64,000 bases of DNA from CAYPUT01 sp046541715 (GTDB lineage: Bacteria; Spirochaetota; Spirochaetia; DSM-27196; PWMO01): positions 1 through 64,000 of the forward strand of contig JBKHCS010000003.1 in assembly GCA_046541715.1 (NCBI GenBank), read 5' to 3'. Of this stretch, positions 15,760 to 24,824 are shown piece after piece. A model generated the notes under the pieces. It was not told the DNA's origin. It searched no databases and worked only from the letters and a program-made list of their open reading frames with translations. How positions within the stretch are numbered: the first letter of the stretch is position 1; each line of letters opens with the position of its first letter. The position numbers and the translations under genes are program-made.

Positions 15760-16919
15760 GATCTGGGGTCGAGGAGCTCCTGACTCTCCTCCGGACTCAG
15801 GGTCCGGACTATCTTGTACTGCTCTTCCACGGTTCTAACGCTCGGCTGATCGGCATAACGGTGCCCCTCGGCCGATACGATCAACCGGACGATCGGGGCT
15901 CGGGGGTTGTCATTGTTGCTCTCGACCACCATGCCACGGTAGCCGTTGGTGAGCTCGACGTAGGTTCCCAAGGGAAAGATCGACAGGTTCGAGACGAGGG
16001 CTCTCAGAACGTGCTCGTCGTACTTGGTGCCGCGGCCCTGTATGAGCTCGAGAATCGCCTGGTGCGGATCGCCGGCCGTCCGGAAGGGCCGTTCGGCCGT
16101 CTGGGCGGCGTAGGAACCGGCGACCGCAATTATTTTGGCGTACTGGGAGATCCGTTCGGCCGTAAGGCCCCGGGGGTAACCCGTGCCGTCGAGGTTCTCC
16201 CGGCATTCGAGAACCGCGAGACATACGCTCAAGGGAAAGGAGTACTGCTTAAGAATCTTAAACCCCAACACGGTGTGTGCCAGAATGGCCTTTCGTTCCT
16301 GGGGCGTAAGCTCCTTGGAAGACATGTAGACTTGAGGGGGAAGGCGGATCATTCCGATCTCGTGCAGGATGGCCGCCGTACCGAGCTCGATAAGCTTGTG
16401 GGCCGGAATTCTCAAGGTGGCACCGATAGCCGTGCTCAGAATGGTGGTCCGTACGGAATGCTCGACGATGTAGTTCTTATCGAGATTTCGCAAGGCGCTG
16501 AATCGCAAGAGGTACTTTCGGTGCGACTTCACCATCTCGACGAGCTCCTTGATCCGTTCGGACACGGTCCGCTGGGAAAGCTCGTTCTTCGTGACGAAGT
16601 TGGTAAAGGTCTTCTCGGTAAAGTTGAGCATCTGGGCGTAGGTGCTCTGGGCTTCCTTGAGGAGCTCGCGTTCCTTTACCCCCTGCTCGAGATCGATGAG
16701 GGGTGCATCCTCCGCAGCGTCGGTAATCGGGGCCGTGGGTGATTCGTCCACCGGATTTCCTTCGCAGAGAAGAGAGGAGTAACCCCACTTGACGAGTCTA
16801 TTGCGCAGCTCGTCGGTCAGAGGAGTCTCCGGTGAGAGAAGGATGTACTTCTCGTCGAGGAAGACGGGTTGGGTAAAGTATTTTCCACTCGTGGCGTTCT
16901 GCAATGCTAAGCGGTTCAT
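15756..16919 (-). CDS. HD-GYP-like protein with a degenerate active site
   Basis: A 387-residue protein with an N-terminal DUF3391-like region (1-55), a helical linker (75-150) and a fold matching HD-GYP phosphodiesterases (150-310). Key residues are altered: His186-Glu187 replaces the HD pair, Met190 replaces the catalytic Lys, Cys239-Arg240 replaces the His-His pair before DGTGYP, and Gly268 replaces the Asp of the VAD motif. Hydrolysis of c-di-GMP is therefore unlikely, and a binding or scaffolding role is inference. A GGGAGCGGG ribosome binding site precedes the ATG. The nucleoside-kinase gene follows with overlapping codons. Confidence 0.85.
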   Translation of the reverse strand: MNRLALQNATSGKYFTQPVFLDEKYILLSPETPLTDELRNRLVKWGYSSLLCEGNPVDESPTAPITDAAEDAPLIDLEQGVKERELLKEAQSTYAQMLNFTEKTFTNFVTKNELSQRTVSERIKELVEMVKSHRKYLLRFSALRNLDKNYIVEHSVRTTILSTAIGATLRIPAHKLIELGTAAILHEIGMIRLPPQVYMSSKELTPQERKAILAHTVLGFKILKQYSFPLSVCLAVLECRENLDGTGYPRGLTAERISQYAKIIAVAGSYAAQTAERPFRTAGDPHQAILELIQGRGTKYDEHVLRALVSNLSIFPLGTYVELTNGYRGMVVESNNDNPRAPIVRLIVSAEGHRYADQPSVRTVEEQYKIVRTLSPEESQELLDPRS

Positions 16920-16964
16920 CCCGCTCCCGTTGACCCCCTATATCGTTTTACTTATGCTAGCGCT

Positions 16965-16993
16965 ATTATAGAGCACTTCCTTATGAAGTTTAA
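16965..16993 (-). promoter_or_regulatory. Candidate promoter of the HD-GYP operon
   Basis: On the minus strand a perfect TATAAT (plus-strand 16965-16970) lies 17 bp downstream of TTAAAC (16988-16993). The predicted start near 16958 gives a leader of about 40 nt with a good ribosome binding site. The -35 is weak and lies in the first codons of the divergent gene. On the plus strand TTGACC (16930-16935) and TATGCT (16953-16958), 17 bp apart, could serve that gene. Confidence 0.4.
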
Positions 16994-17819
16994 GATTATC
17001 TTCATCATCTTCAATATCGTCATTGTCGCCTCTTTCCTCTTCATTTTCTTTATGCCGGCGATATTCCTCGGTTGGGAGTACAGTCGTCTCTTTTGGTCGA
17101 GTAACTGGATCCTCGGAGCCGCCTTTGTTGCGGTGCTCGGAGGGCTCAACGCGTACTTTCTGTCGAATTGGAAACTCTTCGCGTACCTCGAGCGGGAGGA
17201 ATGGCCGCGGCTGATCGACTATCTCGAAGACCAGGTCTACCGGAAACGACGGTTCAATCGCCAGCGGATACGCATCCTCATCAACGCCTACATCGTGTCC
17301 TCCAGGACAGATGCTATTACGAAGCTGGAAGAGTTCCTCCGGACCGAGAAACCGCAGATTATTCCCCGGTTTTCCCTTGCTCTCGGGGTTCCTCACCTTC
17401 TCAGGAACGATCCTATCGATATGGAGCTTTACTACGGGGAGCTGAAAGACAAGAAACAGACGAATGACCCACTCTGGGTTCGCTGGAGTTACGCCTTTGC
17501 GCTCATGCTCGGAAAAAAGGCGGAGCCGGCGCGAAACGAGCTTTTGAGCATCGCCGGCGACGCAAAGGATCCTATCTTGCGTCTTCTGACTGCCTACCTT
17601 CTCGACGCCTACGCGTCCCAGGATCAGGATGTCCAGAATGTCGTGGTCGAGACGGTTCGAGCCGTCACCGGCAGCTACACCCTCGCCGCCTGGCGAAAGG
17701 AAGTCGAACGCCGGCGGAGCAATATCCAAATCGTGGTCCTCTCCAAACTAATCGACGATGCCACCGCCTGGGCCTTCGAGACGAAGAGTCCCGGTGGCTC
17801 TCCCGGCGCAGCGCGCTGA
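16983..17819 (+). CDS. Membrane-anchored helical protein of unknown function
   Basis: A 278-residue protein not recognised as a named family. Two membrane helices occupy residues 3-27 and 42-62. The remaining 210 residues look helical and repeat-like (MELYYGELKDKKQTNDPLWVRWSYAFALMLGKKAEPARNELL resembles a TPR pair), so a cytoplasmic TPR-like domain anchored by two helices is likely. The C-terminus is Gly/Ser/Pro-rich. It is divergent from the HD-GYP gene and followed closely by alaA. Orphan status is from memory only. Confidence 0.7.
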   Translation: MKFKIIFIIFNIVIVASFLFIFFMPAIFLGWEYSRLFWSSNWILGAAFVAVLGGLNAYFLSNWKLFAYLEREEWPRLIDYLEDQVYRKRRFNRQRIRILINAYIVSSRTDAITKLEEFLRTEKPQIIPRFSLALGVPHLLRNDPIDMELYYGELKDKKQTNDPLWVRWSYAFALMLGKKAEPARNELLSIAGDAKDPILRLLTAYLLDAYASQDQDVQNVVVETVRAVTGSYTLAAWRKEVERRRSNIQIVVLSKLIDDATAWAFETKSPGGSPGAAR

Positions 17820-17853
17820 TATTTCCAGCCTCTCGGCAACAAGGACAGAGAAA

Positions 17854-19086
17854 GTGGCGGACACGATCAAACCAGGAACCTACATCAAGTCTCACAAATT
17901 GGACGAAGTCCTCTACGACATCCGAGGCCCGGTTCTTTCCGAAGCCCAGCGCCTCGAGGAGGAGGGCTTCAAGGTCCTCAAACTGAACATCGGAAACCCC
18001 GCGCCCTTTGGCTTCGACGCCCCGGACGAGCTTTTCCACGACGTTATCGTGAATCTCCGGAACGCCCAGGGGTACAGCGACAGCAAGGGGCTCTTTAGCG
18101 CCCGAAAAGCCGTCATGCAGGACTACCAGCAGAAGGGGATCCTCGGGGTCGAGATCGACGACATCTACATCGGCAACGGGGTTAGCGAGCTTATCGTCAT
18201 GGCGATGCAGGGTCTTTTGAACGGCGGGGACGAGATTCTCGTTCCTTCCCCGGATTACCCGCTGTGGACCGCGGCGGTCACCCTCTCCGGGGGGAAGGCC
18301 GTCCACTACCTCTGCGACGAGTCTTCCGATTGGGTTCCGGACATGGAAGACATCCGGAGCAAGATAACCGGCCGAACCAAGGGTATCGTCGTGATCAACC
18401 CGAACAACCCGACGGGAAGCGTCTATCCCCTCGAGATTCTCGAGGAGATTCACAAGACCGCCTACGAGCACGGCCTGATCGTCTTCGGGGACGAGATCTA
18501 CGAGAAGATTACCTACGACGAAGCCGAGCACGTCAGCCTGGCGACGATTTGCGATGATTTGTTCTGCGTCACCTTCAACGGGCTCTCGAAGGCGTACCGG
18601 GCCGCAGGCTTCCGGGCCGGGTGGATGGTCATTACCGGGCGGAAGATGCTCGGAACCGACTACCGGGACGGCCTCGATCTCTTGGCCAACATGCGCCTCT
18701 GCTCGAACGTACCGGCTCAGTTCGCCATCCAGGCTGCCCTTGGGGGATATCAGAGCGTCAACGAGCTGGTCCTCCCGGGAGGACGCCTCTTCGAGCAGCG
18801 AAATCTCGCCCACCGGATGCTCAACGAGATCCCCGGGGTGAGCTGTACGCTTCCCAAGGGAGCCCTCTATCTCTTTCCGAAGCTCGATCCGGGACATTTC
18901 GGGATTACCGACGACGCCCGCTTCGTTTTCGACCTCTTGACCGAAACGAAGGTACTGGTTGTGCAGGGGAGCGGATTCCACGCCGCGGATAGACACCACT
19001 TCCGGATCGTCTTTCTTCCGGACACGAAGACCTTATCAGCGGCAATCGAAGGGATCGCGGACTTTCTCTCCTGGTACCGCCAGTAG
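17854..19086 (+). CDS. alaA: AlaA-type alanine (glutamate-pyruvate) aminotransferase
   Basis: A 410-residue fold type I PLP enzyme very close to E. coli AlaA: LYDIRGPVLSEAQRLEEEG, LNIGNPAPFGFDAPDEL, GNGVSELIVMAMQ, PDYPLWTAAVTLSGGKAVHY and the PLP lysine in FNGLSKAYRAAGFR all align by eye. It converts pyruvate and glutamate to alanine and 2-oxoglutarate. The GTG at 17854 with AAGGA at 17841-17845 is preferred over the longer frame, because the extra N-terminus would be unlike the family and overlaps the previous gene. The C-terminal arginine for the carboxylate is in FRIVFLP. Confidence 0.93.
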   Translation: MADTIKPGTYIKSHKLDEVLYDIRGPVLSEAQRLEEEGFKVLKLNIGNPAPFGFDAPDELFHDVIVNLRNAQGYSDSKGLFSARKAVMQDYQQKGILGVEIDDIYIGNGVSELIVMAMQGLLNGGDEILVPSPDYPLWTAAVTLSGGKAVHYLCDESSDWVPDMEDIRSKITGRTKGIVVINPNNPTGSVYPLEILEEIHKTAYEHGLIVFGDEIYEKITYDEAEHVSLATICDDLFCVTFNGLSKAYRAAGFRAGWMVITGRKMLGTDYRDGLDLLANMRLCSNVPAQFAIQAALGGYQSVNELVLPGGRLFEQRNLAHRMLNEIPGVSCTLPKGALYLFPKLDPGHFGITDDARFVFDLLTETKVLVVQGSGFHAADRHHFRIVFLPDTKTLSAAIEGIADFLSWYRQ

Positions 19087-19172
19087 AAAGAGCCTGGGAG
19101 GACAAACCCGCGTCATACCTCGCCTTGACCGCAGCCTCGGCGCATCGGTACAATGCGCGAGCACAAGGAAAC

Positions 19173-20648
19173 ATGAAGGTACGAGTACGATACGCGCCGT
19201 CGCCGACCGGTCTCCAACACATTGGAGGGGTCAGGACCGCCCTTTTTAACTACTTTTTTGCTCGCAGCGCCGGCGGCGCCTTTATCCTCCGTATCGAGGA
19301 TACGGACCAGGAGCGTTTCGACCCCCGGGCTCTCGAGGACATCTACGAGACCTTTGACTGGCTCGGGATCTCCTGGGACGAAGGGCCGGATGTCGGCGGC
19401 GACTACGGTCCCTACGTACAGTCCGAGCGGGTGGAGCTCTACCGGAAGTATGCCGACCAGCTGGTCGACGCCGGAAAGGCGTACTGGGCCTACGATACCG
19501 CCGAAGAGCTCGAAGCAATGCGGGCCGCCCAGGGCGGGAAGGGACCGGGGTACGACCGCCGGGGCCGCGACCGGAGTACCGAGGAAAACGAGCGGAGAAA
19601 GGCCGAGGGTGTCCCGGGGGTGGTGCGCTTTAGAGTGCCCCTCGAAGGCACAACCGAGACGCAGGATCTGATCCTCGGCCGGATTAAGCGTAAGAACGCC
19701 GATATCCCGCCGGACCCGGTGCTCCTGAAGTCCGACGGTTTTCCCACCTACCACCTCGCGAACGTCATCGACGACCATTCCATGGAGATAAGCCACATCC
19801 TCCGGGCCCAGGAGTGGGTCTCTTCGGCCACTCTCCACGTGCAACTCTACCGTGCCTTCGGGTGGCAGCCTCCGGAGTATTGCCATCTCCCCATGGTCCT
19901 CGGGAAGGACGGGCAGAAGCTCTCGAAGCGACACGGCGCCACCCAGGCCCTGGAGTTTCGAAAAGCCGGCTACCTCCCTGAGGCGGTCTTGAACTACGTG
20001 ACCCTCCTCGGATGGTCCTACGACGACAAGCGGGAGTTCTTTACCAAGAGCGACCTCGAAGAGCTCTTCTCTCTGGAAAAGATCAACAAGGCACCGGCGG
20101 TCTTCGACTACAAGAAGCTCGAGTGGTTCAACGGCAACTACATCCGGGAGCTCTCCCCGGAGGAGCTCTACCGGCGGATTCTTCCCTACCTGGTGGAAAC
20201 GCGGCTGGTTGCCGATCCGCCTAGGGAGGCGGAGAAAGACACAATCTTCGGAGCACTCCCTTTGATCCACGAGCGGCTAAAGCTGCTCTCGGACGCCCCG
20301 GACCTGCTGCGCTTTATACTGACCGAGCCACCGACGGCACCGCCGGAAGAGTTTCTCGGCAAAGGGATGACCCTCACCGAAGCCTACGAGTATCTTAAGA
20401 TCTCCCGGGAGCTTCTGGTCGACTTCGACTCCCGGACCGAAGAAGAAAACGAGGAGATCTTCCGCCGGAAGGCCGAGGAAATCGACGCGAAGGTCGGTCG
20501 GCTCTTGACGCCCCTCCGGGTAGCTGTTACCGGTTCCAAGGTCTCGCCGCCGCTTTTCGGCTCGATAGCACTCCTGGGAGGCGAGGCCGCCCTCCGGCGG
20601 GTCGACACCGCCCTTACGATTCTGAAAAACGAGGAACTAGATGGCTGA
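19173..20648 (+). CDS. gltX: Glutamyl-tRNA synthetase
   Basis: A 491-residue class I synthetase. The start ATG at 19173 has AAGGA at 19165-19169. The HIGH motif is PSPTGLQHIGG (residues 9-19) and the KMSKS motif is KLSKRHG near 250. The WSYDD and FDYKKLEWFNGNYI segments are typical of the bacterial enzyme. It is first of three synthetase genes in a row. Its end overlaps the glycyl-tRNA synthetase start by 8 nt. A discriminating versus non-discriminating type cannot be told by eye, and no gatCAB is in the window. Confidence 0.97.
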   Translation: MKVRVRYAPSPTGLQHIGGVRTALFNYFFARSAGGAFILRIEDTDQERFDPRALEDIYETFDWLGISWDEGPDVGGDYGPYVQSERVELYRKYADQLVDAGKAYWAYDTAEELEAMRAAQGGKGPGYDRRGRDRSTEENERRKAEGVPGVVRFRVPLEGTTETQDLILGRIKRKNADIPPDPVLLKSDGFPTYHLANVIDDHSMEISHILRAQEWVSSATLHVQLYRAFGWQPPEYCHLPMVLGKDGQKLSKRHGATQALEFRKAGYLPEAVLNYVTLLGWSYDDKREFFTKSDLEELFSLEKINKAPAVFDYKKLEWFNGNYIRELSPEELYRRILPYLVETRLVADPPREAEKDTIFGALPLIHERLKLLSDAPDLLRFILTEPPTAPPEEFLGKGMTLTEAYEYLKISRELLVDFDSRTEEENEEIFRRKAEEIDAKVGRLLTPLRVAVTGSKVSPPLFGSIALLGGEAALRRVDTALTILKNEELDG

Positions 20649-21987
20649 ACAGGTTACGAACGATACAAAGACAATGGAGAGCATCGTCTCCCTCTGTAAG
20701 CGGCGAGGGTTCGTCTTCCAGAGCTCGGATATCTACGGCGGGCTCTCTTCCGCATGGGACTACGGTCCCATGGGCGTCGAGCTCAAGAACAACATCCAAG
20801 CCTTCTGGTGGAAGGAGATGACGCAGCTCCACGACAACATCGTCGGGCTCGACGCGGCCATTATGATGCACCCCCGGGTCTGGGAAGCCTCGGGGCACGT
20901 CGAAAGCTTCTCCGACGTCATGGTCGAAGACACCGTCACCAACGAGCGTTACCGCCTCGATCTTCTGACCGAAGAAGAGCAACGGACCATGACAAGCCCG
21001 AACGGCAATCCGCTCTCGGAGCCGAAGCAGTTCAATCTGATGTTCAAGACCCACCTCGGGCCCGTGGTCGATTCGGGGTCCGTCGTCTACCTCCGGCCGG
21101 AGACCGCCCAGGGCATCTACGTCAACTACAAGAACGTCCTGCAGACCGCCCGGGTCCGCATTCCCTTCGGGATCGCCCAGGTCGGAAAGGCCTTTCGGAA
21201 CGAGATCGTCACCAAGAACTTTATCTTTAGGACCTGCGAGTTCGAACAGATGGAGATGCAGTACTTCGTCCATCCTTCGGAAGACCAGAAGTGGTTCGAC
21301 TTCTGGCGGGAGCAACGGATAGACTATTACAAGCGGATGGGCGTCCGGCCGGAGAAGCTCCGTTGGCGGGAGCACGGCCCCGACGAGCTCGCCCACTACG
21401 CCAAGGCGGCCTTTGACATCGAATACGAGTTTCCCTTTGGGTGGAAGGAGCTCGAAGGCGTCCACAACCGGACCGACTTCGACTTAAAGCGCCACATGGA
21501 ATACTCCGGAAAGGACCTGGAATATCTCGACGACCAGAGCCGGGAGCGCTACGTCCCCTACATCATAGAAACTTCCGCCGGACTGACCCGAAGCGTGTTG
21601 ATGGTCCTTGCGGACGCCTACGAAGAGCAGGAGATCGGGGAGAACGATGTCCGGACGGTGCTTCATCTACATCCCCTGGTCGCTCCGGTCACCGTCGCGG
21701 TCTTTCCCCTGGTCAAGAAGGACGGCCTCGCAGAGAAGGCTCAGGAGATTCAGAAGGCCCTCAAGGCGCACTTCATGACCTTCTACGACCAGAGCGGCGC
21801 CATAGGCCGTCGCTACCGTCGGCAGGACGAAGTGGGTACGCCCTTCTGCGTAACCGTCGACTACGAGACGATGGAAAAGGGGACCGTAACGGTTCGCCAC
21901 CGCGACTCCATGGAACAGACCCGGGTTCCGGTTGATGAGCTCGTTTCGACGATTCGCACCGCCATCGACAACTACCGGCGGACCTGA
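20641..21987 (+). CDS. glyS: Glycyl-tRNA synthetase, single-chain alpha2 type
   Basis: A 448-residue class II synthetase of the dimeric (eukaryote/archaea/Gram-positive) kind, not the GlyQ-GlyS tetramer. Motif 2 is FRNEIVTKNFIFRTCEFEQMEM and motif 3 is the ETSAGLTRSVLMVLADAY segment. The N-terminal RGFVFQSSDIYGGLSSAWDYGP is characteristic. A C-terminal anticodon-binding domain starts near 345 (APVTVAVFPL). It overlaps gltX by 8 nt and is 12 nt before tyrS, so the three are one operon. Confidence 0.97.
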   Translation: MAEQVTNDTKTMESIVSLCKRRGFVFQSSDIYGGLSSAWDYGPMGVELKNNIQAFWWKEMTQLHDNIVGLDAAIMMHPRVWEASGHVESFSDVMVEDTVTNERYRLDLLTEEEQRTMTSPNGNPLSEPKQFNLMFKTHLGPVVDSGSVVYLRPETAQGIYVNYKNVLQTARVRIPFGIAQVGKAFRNEIVTKNFIFRTCEFEQMEMQYFVHPSEDQKWFDFWREQRIDYYKRMGVRPEKLRWREHGPDELAHYAKAAFDIEYEFPFGWKELEGVHNRTDFDLKRHMEYSGKDLEYLDDQSRERYVPYIIETSAGLTRSVLMVLADAYEEQEIGENDVRTVLHLHPLVAPVTVAVFPLVKKDGLAEKAQEIQKALKAHFMTFYDQSGAIGRRYRRQDEVGTPFCVTVDYETMEKGTVTVRHRDSMEQTRVPVDELVSTIRTAIDNYRRT

Positions 21988-21999
21988 GGCGTCGCAAGG

Positions 22000-23241
22000 A
22001 TGATTCTTGAAGAGCTCCGGGCTCGGGGCTTTTTTCAGCAGTGTACCGATTTCGACGCCCTCGGAGCCCAGCTGGAGAAGGAGCCGACCACGGCCTACGT
22101 CGGCGTAGATCCGACGGGTCCGAGTCTTCACGCCGGCCATCTGGTCCCCATTATGGCGATGATCCACTTTGCCCGGGCAGGGCACAAGCCGATCATCCTG
22201 ATCGGCGGCGGCACCGCGAAAATCGGCGACCCCTCTGGGAAGACCGAGATACGCAAGATGCAGACCGAAGAGACCATCGCCGGGAACGCCGCCGCAATCC
22301 GGAAGCAGATAGAGGATCTCTGCAGAAGTCTCGACGTGGACCTTACCTTTCTGAACAACGCCGAATGGCTCGACTCCCTCAACTACATCGCCTTTTTGCG
22401 GGACATCGGGCGCCACTTCTCGGTGAACCGGATGCTCTCCTTCGAAACCTACAAGCGCCGATTGGAGACCGGCCTCTCCTTTATCGAGTTCAACTATCAG
22501 TTGCTCCAGTCCTACGATTTCTTGGTGCTCCACGACCGACATGGCTGCCGCCTCCAGGTAGGGGGGGACGACCAATGGGGCAATATCGTCGCCGGGGCGG
22601 ACCTGATACGCCGGACCACCGGGGACGACAACATATACGGACTTACCTTCCCCCTCGTTACCCGGGCCGACGGAAAGAAGATGGGTAAGACCGAGGAAGG
22701 CGCGGTATTTCTCGATCCGGCTCTGTTTCCGCCGTACGACTTTTTTCAGTACTGGCGGAATGTCCCGGATTCCGACGTTCGGCGGTTCCTATGCCTCTAC
22801 ACCTTCCTCCCGATGACCGAGATCGACGCCTTGGCGTCCGGCGACATAAACCAGGCGAAGGAACGTCTGGCATACGAGCTGACCCGGCTGATCCACGGCG
22901 AGACCGAGGCCACCGCGGCCCGGGACGCGGCGAAGGCCGCCTTTAGCGACGCGGGAGGCGGCGACCGCTCCGCGATTCCGGCGACCCCGGTCGACGCACG
23001 GGAGCTCGATGGGGGAATACCGGCCCTGGAGGTCTTTACCCGTTCCGGGCTTTCCGCCTCGAAATCCGAGGCCCGGAGGCTGATCCGCCAAGGGGGCGCC
23101 CGGATCAACGACCGGAAGATCGAAAACGAGGAGACCCTCATCGACGCGACCTGGCTCGAATCCGGGGAATTGCTCCTTCGGGCGGGAAAGAAGCGGTACC
23201 ATCGGATGACCGTCGATTCGGAAGAAGACACCGGGAGGTAG
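22000..23241 (+). CDS. tyrS: Tyrosyl-tRNA synthetase
   Basis: A 413-residue class I synthetase of the bacterial TyrS type. The HIGH motif is in GPSLHAGHLVP near 43-53, the tyrosine pocket in YQLLQSYDFLVL, GGDDQWGNIVAG near 190, and the KMSKS loop is KKMGKTEEGAVF near 225. A C-terminal S4 RNA-binding domain covers about 340-405 (SKSEARRLIRQGGARINDR). AAGG lies just before the ATG, and a standard spacing site is not obvious, which fits coupling to glyS 12 nt upstream. Confidence 0.97.
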   Translation: MILEELRARGFFQQCTDFDALGAQLEKEPTTAYVGVDPTGPSLHAGHLVPIMAMIHFARAGHKPIILIGGGTAKIGDPSGKTEIRKMQTEETIAGNAAAIRKQIEDLCRSLDVDLTFLNNAEWLDSLNYIAFLRDIGRHFSVNRMLSFETYKRRLETGLSFIEFNYQLLQSYDFLVLHDRHGCRLQVGGDDQWGNIVAGADLIRRTTGDDNIYGLTFPLVTRADGKKMGKTEEGAVFLDPALFPPYDFFQYWRNVPDSDVRRFLCLYTFLPMTEIDALASGDINQAKERLAYELTRLIHGETEATAARDAAKAAFSDAGGGDRSAIPATPVDARELDGGIPALEVFTRSGLSASKSEARRLIRQGGARINDRKIENEETLIDATWLESGELLLRAGKKRYHRMTVDSEEDTGR

Positions 23242-23242
23242 C

Positions 23243-24073
23243 ATGGCCCTGGTTGGCCGCAGAAGCTCCGGGTGGAGAAACGCCCTTCTCTTCGCCGTCT
23301 CCATCGGCCTACTTCTGGCGCTCTGGTTTCTTTCGGCACGGCTTCTCTCCTCGTCGATCCTGCTACCGGGACCGGGAGAAGTCCTCCGGGCCACCGCCAA
23401 TCTCTTTCGAGGGGACGACTTTCTCGGACATGTTGGGGCTACCCTTTGGCGTTCCCTCGTGGCGTTTGCCTTCGCGACCGCCGGCGCCGGTGTTCTGGGA
23501 ATCGCTGCCGGGATCTTTCCCTCTCTCGAACTCCTGCTCCGCCCCTGGGTCCTGATCGTCCGGTCGACCCCGGTTATCTCCATCATTCTTCTGACCCTCG
23601 TGCTCCTGAGAAGCGGCGTGGTTCCCGCGGTTGTCGCGCTGCTCATAACCTTCCCCCTGGTCTACGTTACCGTGGTCGAGGGGGTGAGCTCCGTCGACCC
23701 CGCCCTTGAAGAGATGAGCCGTCTGTATCGCGTTCCCCTGGGCCGGAGGATCCGGCGTCTCTACATCCCCTCCGTGGCTCCCTTCTTTCTCTCGGGCCTC
23801 CATGCGGCTCTGGGGCTCACTTTTAAGGTGGTGGCCGCAGCCGAGGTTCTGGCGCAACCGCGCGCGGGAGTCGGAAGCGCGATGCAGGAAGCGCGGATTC
23901 TCCTGAAGACCGCCGAAGTCCTCGCCTGGACGGTGGTTCTTCTGGTTCTCAGCGCCCTCGGGGAGCTGCTCTTCCGGGGGCTCCGTAGGGGTCTCGGCCC
24001 TAGGCCGGCGACGGAAACCGTCGGGACAGAGGCTACGGGCGGTCGGACTCCGGCTGCGGTTCGGGAGCTCTAA
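23243..24073 (+). CDS. ABC transporter permease, SsuC/TauC type
   Basis: A 276-residue inner-membrane permease of the nitrate/sulfonate/taurine/pyrimidine-precursor family, with about six membrane helices and the cytoplasmic EAA loop EMSRLYRVPLGRRIRRLYIPSVAP near 155-178. It begins 1 nt after tyrS and is followed directly by its ATPase. No substrate-binding protein gene is nearby, so the substrate cannot be inferred. The C-terminal 25 residues are polar and probably disordered. Confidence 0.85.
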   Translation: MALVGRRSSGWRNALLFAVSIGLLLALWFLSARLLSSSILLPGPGEVLRATANLFRGDDFLGHVGATLWRSLVAFAFATAGAGVLGIAAGIFPSLELLLRPWVLIVRSTPVISIILLTLVLLRSGVVPAVVALLITFPLVYVTVVEGVSSVDPALEEMSRLYRVPLGRRIRRLYIPSVAPFFLSGLHAALGLTFKVVAAAEVLAQPRAGVGSAMQEARILLKTAEVLAWTVVLLVLSALGELLFRGLRRGLGPRPATETVGTEATGGRTPAAVREL

Positions 24074-24074
24074 G

Positions 24075-24782
24075 GTGAACAATCGAGGGGTCGGCTTCGA
24101 CCGAATCGAAAAGGCATACGGTGCCACCCGCGTACTCGACGGCGTGACCCTCTCCCTCGTGGAAGGGGGCATCACCGTCGTTCTCGGACCCTCCGGGTGC
24201 GGGAAGACGACGCTCCTTAGGATTGCCGCAGGACTTCTCTCCCCGGACCAAGGGTCGCTTCCTGGTATAGAGGGGAAGGCCGTAAGCTTCGCCTTTCAGG
24301 AGCCGCGGCTCCTTCCCTGGCTCTCGGCCCGGGAAAACCTTCGCTATGTCCTGCAAGACGTCGACGAAACGGCGATCGACGAAGTCATATCGATCCTGGA
24401 GCTTACGGGGTTTGAGGGTTTCTTTCCGGGACAGCTGTCCGGCGGCATGCAGCACCGTCTTGCGCTGGCCCGATGCTATCTCTACCCGAGCGAGCTGGTG
24501 CTCCTCGACGAACCCTTCCGGGGGCTCGACCTTCCGAGGAAGGTGCGGATGATGGAGGTCTTTTCGAGGCTCTGGGCCCGGGACCGCCGGACCGTCCTTA
24601 TGGTGACTCACGATATCCAAGAGGCAGCCGTGTTGGGGGATCTGATAGCGATTCTGAGCGACCGTCCTGCGACGGTCCGTGCAAGGGTGGCACCCGAGGA
24701 GCCCCGGAGCGAACGCCGCCTCGGGGACGGAGCCCTCGAGGAGCTGCAACGGGAGTTGACGACGCTACTGCTGGCGGAATAG
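24075..24782 (+). CDS. ABC transporter ATP-binding protein, SsuB/TauB type
   Basis: A 235-residue ATPase partner of the preceding permease. Walker A is GPSGCGKTT near 39-47, the Q-loop is in AFQEPRLLPWLS (a pattern typical of the SsuB/TauB group), the signature is LSGGMQHRLALAR, Walker B is LVLLDEPFRGLD, and the H-loop is MVTHDIQEA. The start is a GTG 1 nt after the permease stop. The signature has GGM rather than the commoner GGQ, as in several members of this group. Confidence 0.87.
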   Translation: MNNRGVGFDRIEKAYGATRVLDGVTLSLVEGGITVVLGPSGCGKTTLLRIAAGLLSPDQGSLPGIEGKAVSFAFQEPRLLPWLSARENLRYVLQDVDETAIDEVISILELTGFEGFFPGQLSGGMQHRLALARCYLYPSELVLLDEPFRGLDLPRKVRMMEVFSRLWARDRRTVLMVTHDIQEAAVLGDLIAILSDRPATVRARVAPEEPRSERRLGDGALEELQRELTTLLLAE

Positions 24783-24785
24783 AAA

Positions 24786-24824
24786 CCCGGGGCCTTCGGG
24801 TCCGGCATCTTCCGAGGGCCGGGG
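24786..24824. terminator. Imperfect hairpin between convergent genes
   Basis: A GC-rich imperfect inverted repeat (24786-24799 with 24812-24824, two mismatches) lies between the ABC ATPase and the end of rex. It lacks a T-tract on either strand, so it would be at best a weak bidirectional terminator. Confidence 0.3.

Noticed and set aside
16930..16958. Strong promoter for the membrane protein gene at 16983 (TTGACC-N17-TATGCT)
   Set aside because: The -10 matches only 4 of 6 bases and no ribosome binding site lies between it and the ATG, so it is mentioned only as a possibility.
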